Shown piece by piece: positions 57,710 through 64,000 of a stretch of DNA of 64,000 nt (position 1 is its first letter; each line of letters opens with the position of its first letter). Source of the stretch: DATJLY01 sp963729295 (GTDB lineage: Bacteria; Pseudomonadota; Alphaproteobacteria; ATCC43930; CGMCC-115725); NCBI GenBank assembly GCA_963729295.1, contig CAVSNJ010000028.1:124001-188000 (forward strand), in the 5' to 3' direction. The notes under the pieces were generated by a model, which saw nothing but the letters and a program-made list of their open reading frames with translations, was not told the origin of the DNA and searched no databases. The position numbers and the translations under genes were made by a program.

Positions 57710-59683
57710 GTGGCGGCGCGCCGGGAGTTATATTTGCCGCATCCGCTCGTTCGCGCCGCCTTGGCCCTCGCGTTGCTCCTGCCGGCGCTCGGGCCCGCCC
57801 CCGCCGCGGAGCTTTCCGACGGCGAGGCGCGGCTCTACCGGAGCGCGCTCGCGCTCGCCAAGGCAGGCGACCTCGCGGCGGCCACGCGCGAGGCCGAGGG
57901 CACGCACGACAAGAACCTGACGCTGGCGGTCGAGTGGGTCGCCTTGATGCGCGGCAGCGGCGGATTCGGCGAGATCGCGTCCTTCATCGACGCCCATCCC
58001 GACTGGCCCGGCCAGAAGAAGCTGCAAGAGCGCGCGGAAGCCGCCGCGGGCGAGGCCTCGGACGCGACGCTCCTCGACTGGTTCACGGCGCACCCGCCGA
58101 TCAGCGAGGCGGGCAAGCTGCGCGAGGCCGAGCTGTGGCTCAACCACGGCAGGCACGAGGATGGTCTCGCCCTCATTCGCGCGGTCTGGGTCGAGGAGGA
58201 TTTCGACCGCAGCGGCGAGCGCTCGTTCCTGCAACATTATCGCGGCCTGTTGCGCCAGGCGGACTATGAAGCGCGGGTCGACCGGCTCGTCTGGGACGGC
58301 AGCACGGTCGCGGCGCGGCGCGATTATCCGCTGGTGCCGCCCGAATATCGCGCGCTCGCCGAGGCGCGGCTCGCGCTCGCCGCCGAGGAGCCGGGCGCCG
58401 AGCGCCTCATGTCGCGCGTCCCGGCCGAATTGCAGCGCGACCCCGGCCTGCTCTACGAGCGCATCCGCTGGCGCCGCCGCAAGGACCACTATGCCGACGC
58501 GATCTCGCTGCTCGATGGCGCGCCGCCCGAGACGAGCCATCTCGAGGCGTGGGCGGTCGAGCGCGAGGTGCTGGCGCGCTACGCGCTCGCCGCCGGCCAG
58601 CGCGGCGTGGCCTATCGCATCGCCGCCGCGCACGGCCCCGTCATCGGCGCGCATTTCGCCGAGCTCGAGTTTCTCGCCGGCTGGATCGCGCTCCGCTTCG
58701 AGCATCGGCCCGACGCGGCCTACGACCATTTCGTGCGGCTTTACGACACGGTGAAGCTGCCGATCAGCCGCGCGCGCGGCGCCTTCTGGTCGGCCGAGGC
58801 GGCCGACGCGATGGGCCGCCAGCCGCTCGCCAACACCTGGTACGCGACCGCGGCGGATTTCATGACGACCTATTACGGCCAGCTCGCCGCGGCGCATATC
58901 GGCGCGGCCGACGGCGCGCGCATCGAGGAGCCGAATCCGACGCCGGCCGAATCCGCCGCCTTCAACCGGCGCGACCTCGTCCGCGCGACGCGCGCCTTTG
59001 CCGCGATAGGCGCCGACGACTATGTGCGCACCTTCGTCCATGCGCTGAGCGACGGCGCGCAAACGCCGGACGACCACGCGCTCATCGCCCGCCTTGCGAG
59101 CGACATCGGCCGCTTCGATCTCGCCATCGCCGCAGCCAAGCGCGCGAGCTATGCCGGCGTGACGCTGCTCGCGGAGGGCTATCCGCTCGAGGAAGTTCCG
59201 CCCGGCGGCGGCTCGGTCGAGCGGCCGCTCATCCTCGCCATGACGCGGCAGGAAAGCGCGTTCGATGTCGGCGCGGTCAGCACCGCCGGCGCGCGCGGGC
59301 TGATGCAGCTTATGCCCGCGACGGCCAAGACCGTCGCGCGCTCGTTGCAGATGCCGTTCTCGCAAAGCCGCCTGACCGGCGACGTGCGCTATAACCTCAC
59401 GCTGGGCCGGGCCTATCTTTCCGACATGCTCGGCGATTTCGCGGGCTCCTATGTGCTCGCAGTCGCGGCGTATAACGCCGGGCCCGCGCGCGTCCACGAG
59501 TGGATCCAGGATTTCGGCGACCCGCGCACGCGCAACGTCGATGCGATCGATTGGATCGAGTCGATCCCGGTCGCCGAGACGCGGAACTATGTGCAGCGCG
59601 TGCTCGAGAACCTCCAGGTCTATCGCTTCCGCCTCGGCGACCGCCGCCTCGCCTTCTCGCTCCCGTCCGATCTGCGACGCTAG
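57710..59683 (+). CDS. slt: Soluble lytic murein transglycosylase (Slt70-like)
   Basis: A 657-residue periplasmic enzyme. A signal peptide (LVRAALALALLLPALGPAPA) opens the protein; about 420 residues of helical superhelix (TPR-like) follow; the SLT catalytic domain (about 500-640) has the catalytic Glu in RQESAFDVGAVS, GLMQLMPATA and AAYNAGPARV. It cleaves peptidoglycan glycan strands with 1,6-anhydro product. GTG 57710 gives the listed start; TTG 57734, six nt after GGGAG, would give a cleaner signal peptide and may be the true start. Confidence 0.9.
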   Translation: MAARRELYLPHPLVRAALALALLLPALGPAPAAELSDGEARLYRSALALAKAGDLAAATREAEGTHDKNLTLAVEWVALMRGSGGFGEIASFIDAHPDWPGQKKLQERAEAAAGEASDATLLDWFTAHPPISEAGKLREAELWLNHGRHEDGLALIRAVWVEEDFDRSGERSFLQHYRGLLRQADYEARVDRLVWDGSTVAARRDYPLVPPEYRALAEARLALAAEEPGAERLMSRVPAELQRDPGLLYERIRWRRRKDHYADAISLLDGAPPETSHLEAWAVEREVLARYALAAGQRGVAYRIAAAHGPVIGAHFAELEFLAGWIALRFEHRPDAAYDHFVRLYDTVKLPISRARGAFWSAEAADAMGRQPLANTWYATAADFMTTYYGQLAAAHIGAADGARIEEPNPTPAESAAFNRRDLVRATRAFAAIGADDYVRTFVHALSDGAQTPDDHALIARLASDIGRFDLAIAAAKRASYAGVTLLAEGYPLEEVPPGGGSVERPLILAMTRQESAFDVGAVSTAGARGLMQLMPATAKTVARSLQMPFSQSRLTGDVRYNLTLGRAYLSDMLGDFAGSYVLAVAAYNAGPARVHEWIQDFGDPRTRNVDAIDWIESIPVAETRNYVQRVLENLQVYRFRLGDRRLAFSLPSDLRR

Positions 59684-59754
59684 GTTTCCGAGCTCGGACG
59701 TTCTTTAGTATCGTCCTGCGCGGGCTGGTCCCGGGCATGACGAGAAGCGAGAGC

Positions 59755-60750
59755 ATGGTATCGTCGAGCGAACCACACCTCCCCACCGTGGCCGACATCG
59801 AGCGGGCCGCGACGCGGCTCAAGGGATTGGCCGTCGCGACGCCGCTTTTGTCGTCGGCCGTCCTCGACCGGCGCGCGGGCGGCACAATCCTCGTCAAGGC
59901 GGAGTGCTTGCAGCGCACCGGCTCGTTCAAGTTCCGCGGCGCCTACAACGCGCTCGCGCAGCTCGACGCGGCGGCGCGCGGGCGCGGCGTCGTCGCCTAT
60001 TCCTCGGGCAATCACGCGCAGGGCGTGGCAGCGGCAGCGGCCCTTCTCGGCATGCGCGCGACGATCGTCATGCCGGGCGACGCGCCGCAGATCAAGGTCG
60101 CGAACACGCGCGCGCATGGCGCCGAGATCGTGTTCTACGACCGCGCCAAGGACGAGCGCGAGGCGATCGCGCGGCGCATCGCCGAGGAGACCGGCGCCGA
60201 GATTCTCCCGCCCTTCGACGACGCGCGCGTCATTGCCGGGCAAGGAACGGTCGGGCTCGAGCTCGCGGCGCAGGCACACGAGATCGGCGCGCGGCTCGAT
60301 ATGGCGGTGGCCCCGGCGAGCGGCGGCGGGCTGATCGGCGGGATCGCGCTCGCGCTTGCGGCCAAGAGCGCGGCGACAAAGATCTACGCGGCCGAGCCCG
60401 AAGCGTTCGACGATCTGCGCCGCTCGCTCGCGGCCGGCGAGCGCTTGGGGAACGAGCCGGGGCGGCGCTCGATCTGCGATGCGTTGCAGGCCACGACGAC
60501 CGGCGCCCTCACCTTCGCGCTCGCGCAAAAGCACCTCGCCGGAAGCGTCGCCGTGAGCGACCAGGAGATCGAGCGCGCGATGGCGGTGGCGTTCGACGAG
60601 CTGAAGCTCGTCACCGAGCCGAGCGGCGCCGCGGCGCTCGCCGCGGTGCTTTCGGGCAAGCTCGATGTCGAGGGCCGCACCATCGCCGTGGTGCTGTCGG
60701 GCGGCAATGTCGATCGCGATTTTTTTGCCGCGGCGTTACAGCGGGCGTAA
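59755..60750 (+). CDS. Threonine/serine dehydratase-like PLP enzyme
   Basis: A 331-residue fold-type II PLP enzyme. Lys in GSFKFRGAYNAL forms the PLP Schiff base, SSGNHAQGVA binds the substrate carboxylate and SGGGLIGG the phosphate. It lacks the C-terminal regulatory ACT-like domain of IlvA, so it resembles catabolic threonine dehydratase (TdcB) or serine racemase. It would deaminate L-threonine or L-serine, or racemise serine. ATG 59737 six codons upstream is possible. Confidence 0.86.
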   Translation: MVSSSEPHLPTVADIERAATRLKGLAVATPLLSSAVLDRRAGGTILVKAECLQRTGSFKFRGAYNALAQLDAAARGRGVVAYSSGNHAQGVAAAAALLGMRATIVMPGDAPQIKVANTRAHGAEIVFYDRAKDEREAIARRIAEETGAEILPPFDDARVIAGQGTVGLELAAQAHEIGARLDMAVAPASGGGLIGGIALALAAKSAATKIYAAEPEAFDDLRRSLAAGERLGNEPGRRSICDALQATTTGALTFALAQKHLAGSVAVSDQEIERAMAVAFDELKLVTEPSGAAALAAVLSGKLDVEGRTIAVVLSGGNVDRDFFAAALQRA

Positions 60751-60782
60751 TTCCGAAGACCCGCTTCGCGCGGAGAGGGCTG

Positions 60783-62114
60783 CTACTTCGTCTCGCTGAT
60801 CTGGACGACGCCCCTGCCGGCTTCGAGGAACTTGGCGGGATCGACCGGATTGCCGTCGACCAGCACCTCGTAGTGAACGTGCGGGCCGGTGCTGCGGCCG
60901 GTCGAGCCCAATTCGCCGATCGGCTGATGCAGCGCCACCTTCTGGCCGGGCGCAACGAGGATGCGATGGAGATGCGCGTAGCGCGTGACGATGCCGTGCG
61001 CGTGCGTGATCTCGACGACGCGGCCGTATTCGTCCTTGACGCCGGTGAAGCTCACGACGCCCGGCGCGGTCGCCAGCACCGGCGAGCGATAGGGCGCGGC
61101 AAGATCGACGCCGGAATGGAACCCCTCGCGGTGATTGATCGGATCGATGCGCGGGCCGAACGGGCTTGCGAGCGTGTAGTTCGCCAACGGCGCCGCGAGC
61201 GGCAAGGATTTGGCGAGCGCCAGCAATTGCTGCTGACGCGCCTTGTCCGCTTCCGCCTGGCGGCGCGCATCGAAGGCGATATAGGGACCGCCCTCGCCCG
61301 CCGCCGGCGACGGCGCGGAAATCCGGCCGACATAGCGCTCGATGTCGATGCCGGTCGAAGCGATGAGCTGTTCCAAGGAGCTGGCATAGCCGGTCGCGGG
61401 CGGACCGGCGCGGGTCGTGTCCTGTTGCGTGAGCTGCGAACGCAGCCGGTCGCGATCGGTCGCGATCTGGCGCAGTTCCTGCTCGCGCATGGCAAGCGAT
61501 TCGCGGAGCTGGCCGGTGCGCGTCGAGGAGGTCGTGGAGTCGGTCTGTAGCTGTTGCAGCTTGCTCGCGAGCTGGGTGCGCGCCAACTCGGCCTGGTGCA
61601 GCTCGGTGCGGCTTTGCCCGAGTTGCTTTTGCAGTTCCGCGACGTTGCCGTTCTTGCCGGCGAGCGATTGCTGCGCGCCCTTCAAGCGCTGCTCGAGCGC
61701 GAGCCGCGTCTTGTCGAGCGCGGCGACGCGCGCCTCGGCGGAATTGATCGAATTGCGCAGCGTCTCGTTGTCGGCGTTGGCGCTGTCGAGCTGCGCCTTC
61801 ATGTCGTCGAACTGATCCGTCATCTGGCTGTACTGCGCGTCGGCATCGGCCACCGACTGCCGCAAATCCGCGAGCGCCGCGGCGCGCGCCACGGCGGCCT
61901 CGGCCGTCTGTTCCTTCTCGTGGATCGCCTTGTGCAGGTGGTGATAGGCCCCGGCGAGCCCGCCGACGCCGCACACGACCGCGAGGACCATCGCCAGCGC
62001 GCCTGCTTGCATCCAGCCAGGGAGCAGCAGGTAGCGCACTTTTTCTCCGCTGCGCAGCAGGAACTGCCGCTCAGGAAAGAGGCGCCTCACCAGCGCCGCG
62101 CTCAATTGGGTCAT
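60783..62114 (-). CDS. M23-family peptidase with membrane anchor and coiled coil
   Basis: A 443-residue envelope protein: one membrane helix (about 33-55, AGALAMVLAVVCGVGGLAG), a long coiled coil (about 65-240) and a C-terminal LytM/M23 domain (about 315-435). The zinc ligands are visible in HSGVDLAAPY (HxxxD) and HVHYEV (HxH), so it should be an active endopeptidase that cuts peptidoglycan crosslinks. The architecture matches alphaproteobacterial divisome/envelope LytM proteins. ATG 62114 is used; ATG 62183 is also in frame. Confidence 0.85.
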   Translation of the reverse strand: MTQLSAALVRRLFPERQFLLRSGEKVRYLLLPGWMQAGALAMVLAVVCGVGGLAGAYHHLHKAIHEKEQTAEAAVARAAALADLRQSVADADAQYSQMTDQFDDMKAQLDSANADNETLRNSINSAEARVAALDKTRLALEQRLKGAQQSLAGKNGNVAELQKQLGQSRTELHQAELARTQLASKLQQLQTDSTTSSTRTGQLRESLAMREQELRQIATDRDRLRSQLTQQDTTRAGPPATGYASSLEQLIASTGIDIERYVGRISAPSPAAGEGGPYIAFDARRQAEADKARQQQLLALAKSLPLAAPLANYTLASPFGPRIDPINHREGFHSGVDLAAPYRSPVLATAPGVVSFTGVKDEYGRVVEITHAHGIVTRYAHLHRILVAPGQKVALHQPIGELGSTGRSTGPHVHYEVLVDGNPVDPAKFLEAGRGVVQISETK

Positions 62115-62310
62115 ATCCCCCCGCGTCGTCGCCAATTCCCCCACCGGATGGCCTTCCCAGGGCGCTCCGGACGCTTGCGGCATGCGGTCCCCGGGCGGGG
62201 ACTGCGGCGAAGCGGCACGGCTCTCCCGACCGTTTCCGGCCCCGCGGGAACGCTCGCGCGCCACACGGGAATTGCCGGTTGATCAAGCCCGGCAACCATT
62301 CGCTGGCAAA

Positions 62311-62339
62311 ACCCTAACGGCGTGACGCTTTGATGGCAA
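62311..62339 (-). promoter_or_regulatory. Putative leftward promoter for the M23 peptidase
   Basis: On the leftward strand TTGCCA (62339-62334) and TAGGGT (62316-62311) are 17 bp apart. The -35 box matches 5 of 6, the -10 box only 3 of 6. It would give a leader of roughly 190 nt before ATG 62114, or about 120 nt before ATG 62183. Confidence 0.3.
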
Positions 62340-62532
62340 GCCCTTTCGCGGCTGCGAGATTGCAGCCTCCGCGTAATCAAGGCTCGGATCGGCAACGCGA
62401 ATTGCCGCGACTCACCGCAGCGGGCGCAGGCGGCGAAGCAGCGGACGCGGCGACATCAAAATGACACGGCCGGCCGCGCGGCCCCTGGTCGCGCACGCGA
62501 AAGGCAGCCGGCCGCAACCGTTGTCGCGGCGC

Positions 62533-62561
62533 AAAAAAATGGGCCGCGCAAGGCGCGGCCC
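62533..62561 (-). terminator. Hairpin plus T tract, leftward intrinsic terminator
   Basis: On the leftward strand GGGCCGCG-CCTTG-CGCGGCCC (62561-62541) is a perfect 8-bp stem followed by ATTTTTTTG. This is a textbook intrinsic terminator for leftward transcription, yet the gene to its right (folP) is rightward. It would stop an antisense or folB-derived transcript, or serve as the end of an unannotated small RNA. Confidence 0.55.
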
Positions 62562-62688
62562 AAGTTCAGGGAGGAAACGCCGAACCGGCGTCCACCCCGC
62601 TATATTGGCCGAGTCGGGCGAGGGTACAAAGACGCGCGAGAACATGGCCGCATTGCAGCAAATGCAGGTGCAACGCGGGGATGACAGA

Positions 62689-63813
62689 ATGGCGGCAATG
62701 GGCGAATCGGCGATCCTTTCGGTGGCACTCGACGAGGTCGACGAGGCAGCGCCGTCCGCCTGGCTCTGCCCGGCCGCTCTTTGCGCTGGCACATTGGCGG
62801 CGCGCGCGGTCGAAAGCGGGGCGGCGCTGGCGCTCGCTGGCAGCGCACGGAGCTTTGCCGCGGTCGAGCTTCTGGCGCGGCGCGGCGACCAGATTCTCTC
62901 GGCGGTGGCGCCGATCGCCGAGCTGCGGCGTTGGGCCGCGGCGCGCGGAGCGGACGTCCAGCGGCACATCGAGGCGCGGCTTCACGCTCTCGTCACGAGT
63001 CGCCCCGACTGGGCCGGGCTTTCGCTCTCCCGCGCCCGCCCGCTCGTCATGGGCATCGTCAACGTCACGCCCGACAGCTTTTCCGACGGCGGCCGGTACC
63101 TCTCGGCGGAAGATGCGGTGGCGCATGGCCGCGCACTCATCGCGGCGGGCGCCGACATTCTCGACGTCGGCGGGGAATCGACCCGGCCGGGCGCGGCACC
63201 GGTTCCGCCCGAGGCGGAAATGCGCCGCATCGCGCCGGTCGTGCGCGTGCTCGCCGCGACCGGCACGCCGGTCTCGGTCGATACGCGCCACGCAGCGGTG
63301 ATGGCGCTGGCGCTCGAAGCGGGCGCGCGCATCGTCAACGACGTGAGCGCGCTCGCCGAGCCCGTAAGCATGTCCACCATCGCGCGCGCGGGGGCCGCGG
63401 TCGTCCTCATGCACATGCAGGGCGAGCCCGCGACGATGCAACGCGCACCCTCCTATCGCTTCGCGCCGCTCGACGTACTGGAAGAATTGGCGGCGCGCGT
63501 CGCCGCGTGCGAGGCGGCGGGAATTCCGCGCGCGCGCGTCGTCATCGATCCGGGCATCGGCTTCGGCAAGACGCGGGCGCACAATCTCCAGATCCTCCGC
63601 CGTCTTGCGCTGTTCCAGGCGCTCGGCACCGGCGTGATGGTGGGGGTGTCGCGGAAATCGTTTCTGGGCGGCGCGGCGGCCGACGATCGGCTCGCGGGCT
63701 CGCTCGCCGGCGCGCTCGACGCGGCTGCGAACGGCGCGCAGATCGTGCGCGTCCACGATGTCGCCGAAACGCGCCAGGCGCTGCTCCTGCAGGAGGCGAT
63801 CGAGAGCGCCTAG
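62689..63813 (+). CDS. folP: Dihydropteroate synthase
   Basis: A 374-residue DHPS. The pterin-binding barrel (about 115-370) has MGIVNVTPDSFSDGG, DVGGESTRPGA and GVSRKSFLGG. It joins hydroxymethyl-dihydropterin pyrophosphate to p-aminobenzoate, the sulfonamide target step. An N-terminal extension of about 110 residues (PAALCAGTLAARAVESGAAL, AVELLARR) is common in alphaproteobacterial FolP. The start is uncertain: ATG 62644 and ATG 62698 are also in frame. Confidence 0.92.
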   Translation: MAAMGESAILSVALDEVDEAAPSAWLCPAALCAGTLAARAVESGAALALAGSARSFAAVELLARRGDQILSAVAPIAELRRWAAARGADVQRHIEARLHALVTSRPDWAGLSLSRARPLVMGIVNVTPDSFSDGGRYLSAEDAVAHGRALIAAGADILDVGGESTRPGAAPVPPEAEMRRIAPVVRVLAATGTPVSVDTRHAAVMALALEAGARIVNDVSALAEPVSMSTIARAGAAVVLMHMQGEPATMQRAPSYRFAPLDVLEELAARVAACEAAGIPRARVVIDPGIGFGKTRAHNLQILRRLALFQALGTGVMVGVSRKSFLGGAAADDRLAGSLAGALDAAANGAQIVRVHDVAETRQALLLQEAIESA

Positions 63814-63831
63814 CCGCCCCCCCTCACTCTG

Positions 63832-63854
63832 CCCTCTCCCCGATGGGGAGAGGG
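63832..63854. terminator. Perfect 10-bp hairpin between convergent folP and folB
   Basis: CCCTCTCCCC-GAT-GGGGAGAGGG lies 18 bp after the folP stop and 1 bp before the folB stop. It has no T tract but its position between convergent genes suggests a bidirectional terminator. The CCCTCTCCCC type palindrome is also a frequent dispersed repeat in alphaproteobacteria. Confidence 0.5.
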
Positions 63855-63855
63855 T

Positions 63856-64000
63856 TCACGCTTGGCTGCGCTCGATGACGCAGCCGACGCTTTGCGCCTC
63901 GGGATAGATGTCGAGCTTCTCCACCGTGACGCGCGTCGCGCGCACGCGCCGGTCGGAAAGGCAGAGTGTCGCGACGCGCTCGGCCAGGGTCTCGACCAGG
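63856..64000 (-). CDS. folB: Dihydroneopterin aldolase, C-terminal fragment
   Basis: The last 48 codons are in the window; the gene continues past the right edge. They read LVETLAERVATLCLSD, VRATRVTVEKLDIYPEAQSV and a short end CVIERSQA, matching the C-terminus of FolB, where VEKP-type strands close the tunnelling fold. FolB acts before FolK in folate synthesis, and alphaproteobacterial folP and folB are often adjacent. The call rests on a short fragment. Confidence 0.78.
   Translation of the reverse strand, partial: LVETLAERVATLCLSDRRVRATRVTVEKLDIYPEAQSVGCVIERSQA

Larger units (their letters stand above)
62115..62688. other. 574-bp non-coding region between the M23 peptidase and folP
   Basis: This divergent gap holds a leftward promoter candidate (62339-62311), a hairpin followed by a T tract on the leftward strand (62561-62533), a small palindrome ACGCCG-AAC-CGGCGT (62577-62591) and a GGGAGG sequence (62570-62575) that is not followed by a credible start. 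Frames on both strands are open because of high GC but are low-complexity and unconserved in appearance. I see no convincing gene. Confidence 0.5.

Noticed and set aside
62412..62969. Leftward open frame over the folP leader
   Set aside because: Mostly low-complexity Arg/Ala/Ser-rich translation that is antisense to folP, with no ribosome site.
1..64000. CRISPR arrays, tRNA or rRNA genes, insertion sequences, phage attachment sites
   Set aside because: I looked for direct-repeat/spacer periodicity, tRNA-like T-loop sequences and transposase motifs and found none convincing. The only regular repeat is the three-box operator array at 32256-32314.

Overview
The window is about 64 kb of GC-rich DNA from an alphaproteobacterium. 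Lineage evidence is the run rpoZ-rsh-pdxJ-acpS-lepB-rnc-era-recO, a layout typical of Rhodospirillales/Hyphomicrobiales, together with high-GC codon use and short GC-rich palindromic intergenic repeats. I see no rRNA, tRNA, CRISPR array, transposase or phage gene.

Positions 1-33,134 are a large surface-polysaccharide locus in several transcription units. The left edge holds the first codons of a GHMP (heptose) kinase, a flippase-like membrane protein and a GT2 glycosyltransferase, all leftward. A rightward unit (2,049-11,586) encodes a B12-radical SAM enzyme, an aldo/keto reductase, a fusion of a GDP-fucose-synthase-like epimerase with a TPP-dependent E1 alpha subunit, E1 beta, a ColD-type PLP 3-dehydratase (active-site Lys replaced by His), a GDP-mannose 4,6-dehydratase-like enzyme and a fused heptose-1-P guanylyltransferase/heptose bisphosphatase. 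Read together, the middle of this unit looks like a route to a GDP-linked 3,6-dideoxy sugar carrying a carbon branch added by TPP chemistry. That is the best candidate for an undescribed pathway here. A leftward unit (18,621-11,583) carries a deacetylase-like protein, a methyltransferase, an ABC flippase, a polytopic membrane protein and a GT4. A short rightward pair (GT4 and a UDP-GlcNAc-type 2-epimerase) follows a strong promoter.

The second large leftward unit (32,217-20,924) starts with a winged-helix regulator and a NusG paralogue. It continues with a WbpB-WbpD fusion, WbpE, a sugar epimerase, a sugar aminotransferase, two methyltransferases, a small unknown protein, an asparagine-synthase-like amidotransferase and a SPASM radical SAM protein. 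Three 15-bp inverted-repeat boxes spaced exactly 22 bp apart lie upstream of the regulator, and a hairpin sits between its Shine-Dalgarno and TTG start. The WbpB/D/E set plus the 2-epimerase suggests a diacetamido-uronic acid, possibly amidated by the AsnB-like protein.

Positions 33,134-38,398 hold two amidohydrolases, a solute-binding protein, a DoxX membrane protein, a tiny membrane protein and an unknown basic protein containing a palindromic repeat element. Positions 38,388-46,468 are the conserved housekeeping operon, with a second, divergent signal peptidase between recO and era. The rest (46,615-64,000) is mixed metabolism and cell envelope: glyoxalase-like and MEDS proteins, a hybrid histidine kinase, a LeuCD-like dehydratase, dienelactone hydrolase, folK, a NYN nuclease with a family-5 uracil-DNA glycosylase, an MFS transporter, smpB, dapA, a lytic transglycosylase, a threonine dehydratase-like enzyme, an M23 peptidase, folP and the end of folB.
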